DNA of 64,000 bases, from positions 547,210 through 611,209 of the forward strand of contig CP034987.1 in NCBI GenBank assembly GCA_004026145.2. The letters run 5' to 3'. This stretch comes from Takifugu bimaculatus. Lineage: Eukaryota; Chordata; Actinopteri; Tetraodontiformes; Tetraodontidae. Position numbers and translations under genes: made by a program. This document shows positions 21,734 to 32,940 of this stretch, piece by piece (the first letter of the stretch is position 1; every line of letters begins with the position of its first letter). The notes under the pieces are model-generated. The model made no database searches. It had not been told where the DNA came from and saw only the letters and a list, made by a program, of their open reading frames with translations.

Positions 21734-24583
21734 TTGGTGCGCGAGGTTGAGAAGTTCCGACTAGATATAGTTGGCCTCACCTCGACGCACGGCAAGGGCT
21801 CTGGAACCAGTCTTCTTGAGAGGGGTTGGACTCTCTACCACTCTGGAGTTGCCGATGGTGAGAGGCGACGAGCAGGGGTGGCAATTCTGGTTGCTCCCCA
21901 GCTCAGTGCCTGTGTATTGGAGTTTACCCCGGTGGATGAGAGGGTAGCCTCCCTTCGCCTTCGGGTGGGGGGACGGATCCTGACTGTTGTTTGTGCCTAT
22001 GGTCCAAACAGCAGTTCAGCGTATCCACCCTTTTTGGAGTCCTTAGAGGGAGTGCTGGAGAGTGCCCCTTCTGGGGGCTCCCTCGTCCTCCTGGGTGACT
22101 TCAATGCTCACGTTGGCAATGACAGTGTGACCTGGAGAGGTGTGATTGGGAAGAACGGCCCCCCTGATCTGAACCCGAGTGGTGTTTTGTTATTGGACTT
22201 CTGTGCTCGTCTCAGATTGTCCATAACGAACACCTTGTTCAGACATAAAGGCGTCCACATGTGCACTTGGCACCAGGACGCCTTAGGCCGCAGATCGATG
22301 ATCGACTTTGTGGTTGTGTCATCGGATTTGCGGCCGCATGTTCTGGACACTCGGGTGAAGAGAGGGGCGGAGCTGTCAGCTGATCACCACCTGGTGGTGA
22401 GTTGGCTCCGATGGTGGGGAAGGATGCCGGACAGACCTGGCAGGCCCAAACGCGTTGTGTGGGTCTGCTGGGAACGCCTGGCAGAGTCCCCTGTCAGAAG
22501 GAGCTTCAACTCACGCCTCCGGGAGAGCTTTGACCATGTCCCGGGGGAGGCGGGGGACATTGAGTCCGAGTGGACCGTGTTCCGTGCCTCCATTGTTGAG
22601 GCAGCTGACCGGTGCTGTGGCCGCAAGGTGGTTGGTGCCTGTCATGGCGGCAATGCCCGAACCCGCTGGTGGACACCAGCGGTGAGGGATGCCGTCAAGC
22701 TGAAGAAGGAGTCGTATCGGGCCTTACTGGCCTGTGGGACTCCTGAGGCAGCAGATGGGTACCGGCGTGCCAAGCGGAGTGCAGCTACGGCGGTTGCCGA
22801 GGCAAAGACTCGGGCATGGGAAGAGTTCGGTGAGGCCATGGAGAACGACTTTCGGACGGCCTCGAAAAGGTTCTGGACCACCATCCGGCATCTGAGGAGG
22901 GGGAAGCAGTGCACTGTCAACACTGTGTATAGTGGTGATGGTGTGCTGCTGACCTCAACTCGGGATGTTGTGGATCGGTGGAAGGAATACTTTGAGGACC
23001 TCCTCAATCCCACCAACACGCCTTCCAGTGAGGAAGTAGGGCCTGGGGACCTGGAGATGGGCTCTCGTATCTCCGGGGCTGAAGTTGCCGAGGTAGTTAA
23101 AAAACTCCTCGGTGGCAAGGCCCCGGGGGTGGATGAGATCCGCCCAGAGTCCCTTAAGGCTCTGGATGTTGTAGGGCTGTCGTGGTTGACTCGACTCTGC
23201 AACATCGCGTGGACATCGGGGGCAGTGCCGCTGGATTGGCAGACCCGGGTGGTAGTCCCTCTTTTTAAGAAGGGGGACCGGAGGGTGTGTTACAACTATA
23301 GGGGGATCACACTCCTCAGCCTCCCTGGTAAGGTCTATTCAGGGGTACTGGAGAGGAGGGTCCGCCGGATAGTCGAACCTCGGATTCAGGAGGAGCAATG
23401 TGGTTTTCGTCCTGGGCGTGGAACAGTGGACCAGCTCTACACCCTCCGCTGGGTCTTCGAGGGTGCATGGGAGTTTGCCCAACCAGTCCACATGTGTTTT
23501 GTGGACTTGGAGAAGGCATTCGACCGTGTCCCTCGGGGGGTCCTGTGGGGGGTCCTCCGAGAGTATGGGGTGTCGGGCCCGCTGATACGGGCTGTCCGCT
23601 CCTTGTACGATCGGTGCCAGAGTTTGGTCCGAATTGCTGGCAGTAAGTCGAACTCGTTTCCGGTGAGGGTTGGCCTCCGCCAGGGCTGCCCTTTGTCACC
23701 GATTCTGTTCATAATTTTTATGGACAGAATTTCTAGGTGCAGTCATGGTGTTGAGGGGGTCCGGTTTGGTGACCTCAGGATCGCGTCTCTGCTTTTTGCG
23801 GATGATGTGGTCCTGTTGGCTTCATCGGCCCGTGACCTCCAACTATCACTGGATCGGTTCGCCGCCGCATGTGAAGCGGCTGGGATGAGAATCAGCACCT
23901 CCAAATCCGAGGCCATGGTTCTCGACCGGAAAAAGGTGGAGTGCCTTCTCCGGGTAAAGGAGGAGATCCTGCCCCAAGTGGAGGAGTTTAAGTACCTCGG
24001 GGTCTTGTTCACGAGTGAGGGAAGAATGGAGCGGGAGATCGACAGGCGGATCGGTGCGGCGTCCACAGTAATGTGGACTCTGCACCGGTCCGTTGTGGTG
24101 AAGAGAGAGCTGAGCCGAAAGGCGAAGCTCTCGATTTACCGGTCGATCTTCGTTCCTACCCTCACCTATGGTCATGAGCTTTGGGTAATGACCGAAAGAA
24201 CAAGATCACGGGTACAAGCGGCTGAAATGAGCTTCCTCCGTAGGGTGGCTGGGCTCTCCCTTAGAGATAGGGTGAGAAGCTCTGCCATCCGGGAGGAGCT
24301 CGGAGTAGAGTCGCTGCTCCTCCGCGTTGAGAGGAGCCAGATGGGGTGGCTTGGGCATCTAGTCAGGATGCCCCCTGGACGCCTCCCTGGTGAGGTGTTC
24401 AGGGCATGTCCCTCCGGTAGGAGACCCCCGGGGAGACCCAGGACACGTTGGAGAGACTATGTCTCTCGGCTGGCCTGGGAACGCCTGGGGATCCCTCCGG
24501 ATGAGCTGGAGGAGGTAGCTGGGGAGAGGGAAGTCTGGGCTTCTCTCCTTAGGCTGCTGCCCCCGCGACCCGACCCCGGATAA
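21734..24583 (+). CDS. Rex3-like endonuclease/reverse transcriptase, 949 aa
   Basis: This is the main part of a retrotransposon protein that nicks DNA and copies its own RNA at the nick. The endonuclease has LLGDFNAHVGND (about 115-126), the RRSMIDFVVVSS strand and the SADHH box. A linker of about 200 aa follows, then reverse transcriptase: VVVPLFKKGDRR, GFRPGRGTVDQL, FVDLEKAFDRVPRG, GLRQGCPLSP, LLFADDVVLLAS (about 685-697) and FKYLGVLF. The C-terminus has a RPPGRPRTRWRDYV basic patch. No frameshift or stop is seen over 2.85 kb, so the copy is young. It is crippled only by loss of its first endonuclease motif, now 1.15 kb upstream behind the L2. Confidence 0.92.
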   Translation: MVREVEKFRLDIVGLTSTHGKGSGTSLLERGWTLYHSGVADGERRRAGVAILVAPQLSACVLEFTPVDERVASLRLRVGGRILTVVCAYGPNSSSAYPPFLESLEGVLESAPSGGSLVLLGDFNAHVGNDSVTWRGVIGKNGPPDLNPSGVLLLDFCARLRLSITNTLFRHKGVHMCTWHQDALGRRSMIDFVVVSSDLRPHVLDTRVKRGAELSADHHLVVSWLRWWGRMPDRPGRPKRVVWVCWERLAESPVRRSFNSRLRESFDHVPGEAGDIESEWTVFRASIVEAADRCCGRKVVGACHGGNARTRWWTPAVRDAVKLKKESYRALLACGTPEAADGYRRAKRSAATAVAEAKTRAWEEFGEAMENDFRTASKRFWTTIRHLRRGKQCTVNTVYSGDGVLLTSTRDVVDRWKEYFEDLLNPTNTPSSEEVGPGDLEMGSRISGAEVAEVVKKLLGGKAPGVDEIRPESLKALDVVGLSWLTRLCNIAWTSGAVPLDWQTRVVVPLFKKGDRRVCYNYRGITLLSLPGKVYSGVLERRVRRIVEPRIQEEQCGFRPGRGTVDQLYTLRWVFEGAWEFAQPVHMCFVDLEKAFDRVPRGVLWGVLREYGVSGPLIRAVRSLYDRCQSLVRIAGSKSNSFPVRVGLRQGCPLSPILFIIFMDRISRCSHGVEGVRFGDLRIASLLFADDVVLLASSARDLQLSLDRFAAACEAAGMRISTSKSEAMVLDRKKVECLLRVKEEILPQVEEFKYLGVLFTSEGRMEREIDRRIGAASTVMWTLHRSVVVKRELSRKAKLSIYRSIFVPTLTYGHELWVMTERTRSRVQAAEMSFLRRVAGLSLRDRVRSSAIREELGVESLLLRVERSQMGWLGHLVRMPPGRLPGEVFRACPSGRRPPGRPRTRWRDYVSRLAWERLGIPPDELEEVAGEREVWASLLRLLPPRPDPG

Positions 24584-24624
24584 GCGGTAGAGAATGGATG
24601 GATGGATGGATGGACTGTAAACCT

Positions 24625-26460
24625 GGCTAAATACAATATTTGTACAAAAGTAGTTGCATGCAAGGGGGAAAACACCTTTAACTAAATGAAGCATTTGCTA
24701 GGAGCTCATGGAATAAAGCTGATGGATAATGGTGTGTTTGTATGCTTTGCAAGCCACTGTTTTTTTCTCATTAGATGTCATGGTGAGTAGACTTGTTTTG
24801 GTTGTAGTTATTGACTCTGCAAATATAAGTTAATGTCATTTCTGTGATTGTAAATAAAATGTATCTTTAAATTAATGTGAACCGGGAAGTAGCCAAGGGA
24901 TCCCCATTTACCATCGCCTAAAGAGGGCAAATACAGATGACTGCAGGAAAAAGTGGTTACCAAGTAGTTTAGGGAACAAAGCTGTAGCAGACTTTGCCTT
25001 AGCTAACTTCTAGTAAGCACTTATAATTGCAAAGTTTAGCTTCTGTTGAAGCATTACATGGAAAGTTCCTTTTAAGGCACTTAGCATTACTGTATGGATG
25101 GTGGTGTGCTGCTAGTGTGACATGCTTAAGGCTCTAAAGACAGGTGTTGAGAAGAGGCTTCCCTGATGTTACAAAATGACAGTGCTGTTACTCCCTCTTT
25201 TTATATATTGAAATTAATGAATATTTAAACATATTTTCACATCTTTGTTTACACCAATAATGCTAAATATCATTATCAAGAAGAAGTATCAGTATCGACA
25301 AAATGCTAATGATATGTATCCCTCGTAAATGCCAGCCAGATTGACATCACGTGAGAAATATTTTCTGGCTGGTTCGTGTGCTGATTGGACAACTTGATGA
25401 ACCACTGCTTCTTACTTACACATGTATTTCTGCCCTCCTGGCTACACAATATCTAGTACAATATAGAGTAATTGTCTAACATTTATTTTGTATGGTCCGT
25501 GTCTAAGATGATACATCATTCATTACCAGCTGACAGATACATGATTCACACCTCAATAAATGGTAATAAGATTAGTTGGCAGTGATGCTGTCAGCAATAA
25601 GTCAGAATACATTGGCTGTCAGGATTATGCATTCATTCTTTAATCATTTGTGATATCATTGTGGTGATGGTGGTTCAATACACAATAAAATGTAATCTTA
25701 TTGGCTCCACAAGATATGGATGTAATAATGTCTAATTTGATTTGCAAGGATTCCATATCCAATAATCTAAGATTTTTTTCTTTTCTGACTGACTGTTATC
25801 TCTCCTAGAGAGCCAGGCTTTTCATCTCTAGGCAAAAGATGAGCCAAGGAGCTTTCCAGCAGGTATTTTCCCATCATTGCCCTGTTTTGTGCCAACAACA
25901 GCAATTTGGGAGGCTTAAACCGCATCCGTGTGCAACTCTGCCAGAATATCTTTATATGTCTTCCCTGCAATGCAGCCAACTTTTCTATCTCCCATGTGTT
26001 CTTTTGTTTGTGAGCTGCTTCCAGTGTGTAACAACTTGGCATGTACGGAAAATGAATTGGTTTCCTGTAGCATATCTATACAGTATCTGCTACTACTGGC
26101 ATATACATTACAATGAGGCTAAAGCTTTACAAGTACACAAAAGGAAGGGATTCCTCTTCCAATTCTGTCTTTAGTACTACACATATCATGTCTCCCTGTT
26201 CCCCTCTGTGGCGTTTGTATGCGTCTTACAATGTGCCTCACTGCAAGGTATTTTTGGCCAATAACTGTTTTCATAGGACAACAGTATCTTCAAGGAGGAA
26301 GGAGAGCGTAAAAAGGGACAGAATAGACATCATGAATTGGAAATTGATTTTTTTTGACATTTTTGAGATAACTTTTTATGAAAGTTACCTGTATCTCTTG
26401 TTCTTTGATCTAGGGTATCATCTCTGACACTAAATAATAATTGAGAAATGATTGTGATCA
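24625..26460. other. AT-rich intronic DNA, nothing recognised
   Basis: No coding region or bounded repeat could be supported. Short ORFs at 25.8-26.4 kb have no domain. Confidence 0.5.
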
Positions 26461-27481
26461 TACCGTATTTTCACGACCATAAGGTGCACTGTATTAAAAG
26501 GCGCAGTCTCAGTTACGGGTGCTATTTCTGTATTTAAAACATACATAAGGCACACCGTATTATTAGGCGCATGCTGAAACATACAGTAAAAAATGACAAC
26601 ATAAGTAAAACAGTGAGTTTCGACGCATTTATTGAACAAAATATTCATTCTTCCGCCACAAAACCATCAAAGTTTTCATCTTCTGTATCTGAATTAAACA
26701 GCTGCATTATTTCAATGTCCAACATCCAGAATTCCTCTTCTTAATCATCTGAATCGGACTCACCGACCAGTTCCGGTTCAGCATTGATTTTGTGAAAGCT
26801 CTTACAATACATGAAGACGGTACCATAGCCCATGTGTCTACAATCCACCCACATATGGTGGCATAACTTGCCCACCGCTGCCTCATAGTCTTTGTGAAGC
26901 AGTGTTCGCCTTCCGTCATCCTGCGCTCTGTCCGTTTCCGTGGCAGACGTGAACGACGGTGAACGACGACTTCTCGTGCCCCGTTATGCGTATCGCCACC
27001 GTGCCGGTCCCTTTTTCTCCACTTTGTGGGTCAAAGGGATGTTAAAAGTCAGAGGGCTCTCATCCATGTTGGTGATGTGGCTGGGCGCGGTTATCTATGT
27101 CGCGACAGTAGGTGCGGAAAATGGCCACCCTCTCCTGGTAATCCGCTGGCAGCCGCTGCACAACAGTTGTTCTTGTGCGTATGGAGAGATAAATCATAAA
27201 GCGAAAACACTAAGATTGCGCGATTGCCATTTTCAGCCACATATCTGATGGCCTGCAGTTTAAAGTAAGCCTCATTCATACGCGTCTCGCTTGACCGACG
27301 CCATTTTAGGGGATCCTTACGCGTAGGTGTGCCGCTAATCGATTGGCGGAGCATTTACCGTAGTGCACCCACCAAAGGCGCACAGCAGATTTTGGAACTC
27401 AGTCTACACACAAGGCGCACCGTCGATTTTTGAGAAAATCTCAGTGTTTTTGGTGCGCCTTATAGTCGTGAAAATACGGTA
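26461..27481 (-). mobile_element. pogo/Tigger-like DNA transposon, deletion derivative
   Basis: Inverted ends CCGTATTTTCACGAC...GTCGTGAAAATACGG are flanked by TA at 26461-26462 and 27480-27481. On the minus strand it keeps scattered pieces of a pogo-type transposase: MNEAYFKLQAIRYVAENG, then EKKGTGTVAIRITGHEKSS, then HTH/DDE-tail residues RQRWASYATICGWIVD. Most of the DDE domain is missing. It shares an internal deletion junction with the copy at 63.3 kb. Confidence 0.75.
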
Positions 27482-27673
27482 AATAAAATGTTGTTTTTCA
27501 GTACATTGTACATCTGGGCAAGAACTGACTGCCTGATGTCTGATACACATGGACGTCACTGAACGCTGTCTTCCTTTGTTTGCTCCTGGAGGAGCTAGTG
27601 ACACCTTATCATCCAAATAGACTGCTACGCTCTCAGAATGCTGGTCTACTTGTGGTCCCCAAAGTCTCTAGGG

Positions 27674-30146
27674 CAGGGGTGTCAAACATTTGGCCCGCGG
27701 GCCGAATCCGGCCCGCCTGGGGGTTCGGTACGGCCCGAGGAATAAATCTGCATTATTAAAAAAAAAATCTTGAAAATGTGTGATTCGTATATTGTCCGCT
27801 AGGGGGGCACAGTATTTTAGTACAGCAACACTGTGGCGAAACTAGGAGATGGTAGCATTGAACATCTGTTCAGCGTCTGTTGGCGGCAATTGCATTATCC
27901 ACTTTTCTCTTGGCCTCGCACCCTCATCAGCGAAATGTCTTTGTCAAAAAGGAGAAAAGTGGACACAGAGTGTCGGATTTTCAAGAAAAATGGACATATT
28001 CTTATATGTTCATGGAGGTGAATGGGAAACCCGTATGCCTAGTGTGCCAGCAGCAAGTTTCGGTGCTTAAAGAATACAATAATCGACGCCATTATGAAAC
28101 TCAGCATGGTGAAAAATACAGCAGCTTGCATGGAGAACTGAGAAAACAGAAGGTAAATGAAATGATGGTGCATCTGAGGAAACAGCAATCTGTTTTCACC
28201 CGGAGTCAAGAAGCCAGTGATGCTGCGGTGAAAGCTAGCTACCTAATTGCGAGCCAAATAGCATTAGCCTCAAAGCCATATAGTGATGGCGAGTTCGTCA
28301 AAAACTGCATGCTGACGGCTCACAAAATTGTGTGTCCTGAGAAGCGACATGCTTTTGCCAATATTAGCTTGACAAGAAATACCGTGGCAGACAGGATTTC
28401 GGACCTATCGGCAGATTTGGACCACCAAATGAAACGCAAAGTGGAGTCATTTCTGGCATTTTCTGTTGCGATTGATGATAGTACTGATATTACAGACATC
28501 GCTCAACTGGCCATATTCATTCATGGAGTTGACAAGACTTTGACTGTCAGCGAGGAGTTTCTCGAGCTGGTGCCTATGACCGACACCACGACAGCTGAGG
28601 ACATTTTCCGCTCCATAGTTGGAGCACTGGACAGAATCGGGGCGGACTGGTAACGCGCCGTAAGCCTGGCTACTGATGGTGCGCCGTCAATGATCGGTAA
28701 AAAGGCAGGCGTTGTGACAAAGTTCAGAGATAAAGTACAAGCCACAAATAGAGGGGGTAATTTTTGGACATTTCATTGTATTTTGCATCAGGAGGCATTA
28801 TGCAGCCAATCGCTAAAAATGGATCACATCATGGAGGTGGTTGTCTGAACTGTTAATTTCATCCGAGCCAGAGGTCTCAATCATCGTCAGTTTGACAGCC
28901 TTCTCAGTGACTGCAACATTACCCATGGTGTGCTTTCCCACACGGAAGTACGATGGTTAAGCAGAGGTGCTGTGCTGAAGCGCTTCTTTGATTTACGTGG
29001 CAAAATTGGTCAATTCATGGAGAAAAAAAGTAAACCTGTTAAGGAATTACAGTGCCATCTGTGGCTGCAGGACCTTGCGTTTATGGTTGACATTACTGAG
29101 CACTTGAATAATCTCAACAAAATGTTGCAAGGATGCAAAAAAATCATAACACAGCATTATGACAGCATACGTGCATTCAAGCTAAAGCTCAGGTTATGGG
29201 AGACGCAGATAGCAAGTGGTGACACTGCTCATTTTCCCTGTTTAAAAGATATGTGCGCAGCAAGCGTTAATTTTGATTCACGGTTGTTGAGGGAGTGTGA
29301 GAAACGATTTCAGGTTTTTAGACAGAATTTGCAGTTTTTCGCTCACCATTCACAGTCAGAGCTTCTGATTTGCCCGTTGACATGCAACTTTGTCAATCAG
29401 ACAAATTTGCCTCTGTGGGCTTAGACACATTTTACAAGTACCTCCTACCAGGCTATCCTACATTGACAGCACTGGCTGCAAAAATTAGATTAGATTGTTG
29501 TCAATGTTGTCCATGTTTGGGACTACCTATCTTTGTGAGCAGGTTTTCTCACTAATGAACATTAATAAAACGAAGCTACGCTCAAAGCTCACACATAAGC
29601 AGTTAAATGAGATTCTGAAATTAGCTGCTTCTCAGGACATGATGCCTAATATTGATGCACTTGCAGGGTAAACGATGCCAAGTTTCAGGGGCAAATACTA
29701 AGCAAGACAAGTAATTGCTGTGAAAGTTATTCACTTGTTCAAATTGCTTTCAAGATGTTGAAAAAACAGTGCTTTTAAGTTCCACAAGACTGTGACTAAA
29801 TGTTTTGCAACATTGTTACTATCACTGTGATCAGTTTTATGCATCGCGCACTTAAATAAATGTTAAGACTTATTTAGTTACTAAGTAAAAGTGTTGTTAA
29901 AATTACTTTTTTAAGTTCTTAGGTTGTTCATAATGTATTTAGTAAAAGGAAAATTCATTTAATAAATATTTTTTTATAATTGACTTCTTCTTTGCACTAA
30001 TTATTAGTATTAGTGACTAATACAAAGAAAAAATTGTGCTTATTGTTAGTTCGATGTAATTTTGCAATGAGTTTACTGGCCCGGCCCGCTTGAGATCAGA
30101 TTAAGCTGTATTCGGCCCCCAGACCAAAATGAGTTTGACACCCCTG
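27674..30146 (+). mobile_element. hAT DNA transposon with BED-finger transposase
   Basis: The ends CAGGGGTGTCAAAC (27674) and GTTTGACACCCCTG (to 30146) are perfect inverted repeats. The flanks CTCTAGGG and CTCTAGTG are an 8-bp duplication with one change. Subterminal GGCCCGC blocks repeat at both ends. At 2,473 bp it has nearly all of a hAT gene, so this is a full-length but broken copy. Confidence 0.92.
27943..29672 (+). pseudogene. hAT transposase (GTF2IRD2/ZBED-like), frameshifted
   Basis: The start is MSLSKRRKVDTECR. A frameshift near 27983 is followed by the zinc finger (CLVCQQQVSVLKEYN, RRHYETQH), then ASYLIASQIALASKPYSDGEF and SVAIDDSTDITDIAQLAIF (RNase H-like core, with the first catalytic aspartate in this area). 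An in-frame stop follows ADW near 28652, and another stands near 28846. The rest continues: HGVLSHTEVRWLSRGAVLKR, then FDSRLLRECEKRF. A later frameshift precedes the dimerisation tail MNINKTKLRSKLTHKQL. It resembles the transposase family from which vertebrate GTF2IRD2 derived. Not functional. Confidence 0.85.
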
Positions 30147-30720
30147 CTCTAGTGGTAGAATGGGGGGCCGAGCATTCAGCCACCAGGCCCCCCTGCTGTG
30201 GAACCAGCTCCCTGTCCAGGTATGGGAGGCTGACTCCATCTGTACTTTTAAGATTAGACTTAAAACCTTCCTCTTAGAAAAAGCGTATTGTCACTAATTC
30301 TGTAGTTCCAGTTACTGTCCTAGACATACAAATGATCATACTGTACTTAGGGGGTCGTCTAATTATTAGATTAACATCTTAGTTATGCTGCTCTAGGCCA
30401 AGGCTGCTGGGGTCCACAAACATGATCACCTGACAGGTTCCTCCCCTTCCCTCAGTACCTCCTGCTAACAGGTAAAAAGCTTCTTACTCAGCCTTTAACC
30501 ATTCCAAATATTAAAGAAAAGCTTCTGCTGTCTTTTTATGTCAACTTCAGTTCAAAGTGTCCAGAAACATGATCACCTGACAGGCATGGTCCCCTCCCCT
30601 CCCTTCCCCTCTCCTCTCGATTTTCTGCTTCTCCCCCCTTCTTCATCTACAGGTATCGCTGCCTTCATAGCTGTATGCTCACCTACTGACCTCCGACCCC
30701 GCTGACCCACCCAACCTGAC

Positions 30721-31983
30721 TCTACCGCCAGCTTATTTTAATCAATATAATGCATCCCTATGTTCTACCTATTCTCTCTCACCTGTCCTCCTCCTGCCTT
30801 TATATTTCAGTTGCTGTTGAGTGTCTCTCATCTCTTAGAAGGCCAATGCCTGATTGGCCTGGCTGTGATCTGGTGATTGGCAGCCATTGCAGAATATTTC
30901 ATTTCTGGCTTCAATATATATTATTGTAGGTGAATATTCTACAGGAGTATGGCTTTAGCATGGCAATGATCCTGCAATCATCCACCACTGTTTCTCTCCA
31001 AGGATATCCAGGCCTTTAGGAGTTCCAGAGCTCAGTGCACTCCTATTTCACAGAATGAACTAAACTTATTTGGCCGCTCCACACATTTAGGGTGTCCCTC
31101 TAATCAAGTTTTTCTTAAAACTTATTTACAGCTTAACGACACTCAATTTCTCAACTTCACTGAGAATTCTTTGGTCTCCACCCAATTTCACACCACATCT
31201 GGAACAAACTCCAGACCTTTTATCTGCTTACATTCTCCACATGATCTTACATTATGTCTCTTACATTTTTCATGATCTTTCTATATTTTACATCATCTTA
31301 AGCAAACATGTGGTAAAATAGCCATTTGTCCACCCACCCATCTATGTAATACTATACTGTATTTTCCTCTCAGAATTGTAGGGGTAATATAATGTTTGCA
31401 ATTTAATCCTATTTGTAGTCATCATGTCTAGTGGAGTAGACTCTAGTACAGCAGCATATAATGTATAAAATATGTAACTGAAGCTTGTTCAAACTTCCAA
31501 GTTTTGGTCATCCAGTGCTTTAAACTATATAAACGGTTTTAACAGTATAAACAATAACAGCAATAACAGAATGTTTCTAGCTTGATTGTTGAGTTATAAT
31601 GTTGAACATCTTCTAATAGTTCAATAACAAAGTGATGACGCCTTTAGTGAAGAAGTTACTAATGAAAACTAAATAAAATTGATTTTATAGATCAAAGATT
31701 ATTTACCTGAAAGAGAGACTTTGTCTATGCCTGTCTTGAATTTATTAAAGTAATATTTCATTCTAAATTATTCATAATGTAACAGGATGTTACCTCAGAA
31801 ATACAAGACTCAAAAGTATTTTTTTTAATTTAAAAAAAAGCACAAATAGGGTTTTTGTTTGTGATTACACATAAATGACTGAACACATTTACCAAGAAGA
31901 ATAGCAATTATGGCTAAAAACAAAAAGAAAATGATAAATAGTTCTTTCAAATGCCAAGTATGGATCATAAATAATCAACTCAC
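30721..31983. other. Intronic DNA, nothing recognised
   Basis: AT-rich sequence between the L2 and nectin V exon. No exon or transposon end can be supported. Confidence 0.5.
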
Positions 31984-32227
31984 CAAGCATGATGAGGGTA
32001 GTTGTCCCTTGCTCATTTCCAGATGGGTAAGTTGCATATTCGCATGTATAACGGCCAGCGTCAGACATTTTCAGGTTCGAAATCCTGATGGAAGGGTTCT
32101 CCAGGCTGTTATGGAGGAACACAACTCGATCCTTGAAGGACAAGTTGGGGAAACTCTGTCCATACATGGGGTGGAAAACAGCGATATTGTCTCTCTGGCC
32201 ATCAGTGGGTTCCCAAATCCATGACAC
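31984..32227 (-). CDS. nectin2: Nectin exon: second part of the V-type Ig domain
   Basis: The exon is 244 bp, acceptor TTTTCAG before 32227, donor GTGAGT after 31984, phase 0 in and 1 out. It encodes VSWIWEPTDGQRDNIAVFHP, MYGQSFPNLSFKDRVVF and ISNLKMSDAGRYTCEYATYP. The core tryptophan, the D-x-G-x-Y-x-C motif with the second cysteine, and the F-H-P...G-x-S-F-P segment are all nectin V-domain features. This domain makes the trans-adhesion contacts in known nectins. Confidence 0.87.
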
Positions 32228-32791
32228 CTGAAAACAAGAGAATTTTTTTTTTGTTTTGTTTTTTTAAACTTGATTTTTAACAAAGAAGCAGACTAGTTAT
32301 TTCTGTGTGCAATGTGCACTTCCACTCATCAATACAGGCTATTTTCTGTCTAGTATCCTGATATTGTCTTTATCATTAGGGGATAAAGTTCATGAATACA
32401 CATTTTGAAAAATAAGAAGAGATAAGATCAAAAGGATAATTTTGTGACTAAATGAGCTGATGAAATTATGTAATTAATTCAGTCTGAACATCGCATGAAA
32501 ATGTGATTGACTATTAGTCAGACAGCAACTTCAATTTTCAAGAGAACATATTACCTATTGATAGAAGCGACAGTGGACAGGAGAAAAGAACACACTGGAT
32601 AAACTAACCTGTTAAGCAAAATCCTCATCTTATTTCTGTTTGATGTACTTAGGTGAGAGCACACAGAACATTTTTGGTGGTAGTTGTCAGGTAATTCAAA
32701 TTCAGATCACAAAGACCCCCCTTTTTTATTTATTTTGTTTTCAGTCCCATTAGGTTTTAGCCACATTAAACCACATCTGCATTAGCATCTT

Positions 32792-32880
32792 AGAGCGGAA
32801 GAAACCTCTGAGATGAGAAGTGAAACATCCTTAAGGTCTTTAATTTTGGTGTCCTCCAGTTCAAAAAATATAACAATGAC
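32792..32880 (+). mobile_element. Degenerate Penelope terminal repeat
   Basis: The segment carries GGAAGAAACCTCTGAGATGA followed by GAAAC and ATCCTTAAGG, the same order as the hammerhead-like Penelope termini elsewhere, but with the first core base and the cleavage triplet changed (ATC). No coding body is attached. Confidence 0.5.
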
Positions 32881-32940
32881 CTGGTGAAAAATATTCCCTG
32901 TAGTGCTGTCACATATGAACTCATTATCAAGAACCTCCCA

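Larger units (their letters stand above)
20096..24612 (+). mobile_element. Full-length Rex3-like RTE retrotransposon, split by an L2
   Basis: The element starts at 20096 and ends in GGATG repeats at 24612. The 12-bp sequence GACTGTAAACCT flanks it on both sides (20084-20095 and 24613-24624), a perfect target duplication. Removing the L2 insert (20571-21723) leaves about 3.36 kb, the full RTE size. The N-terminal frame before the insert ends TWNVTSLVG and resumes after it with PELVREVEKF, so the two parts were once one gene. A GATG-type 3' end plus the protein sequence support Rex3. Confidence 0.92.
27587..30720 (+). mobile_element. L2 3' part interrupted by a hAT
   Basis: The left piece encodes EELVTPYHPNRLLRSQNAGL; the right piece (from 30147) resumes with the frame for APLLWNQLPVQVWEADS and a CT-rich 3' UTR. 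The 5' part of the element is absent. The two halves join exactly at the hAT target duplication. Confidence 0.8.

Noticed and set aside
22108..24175. Many antisense and shifted ORFs of 60-187 aa over the Rex3 gene
   Set aside because: Shadows of the 949-codon Rex3 frame; no domain of their own.
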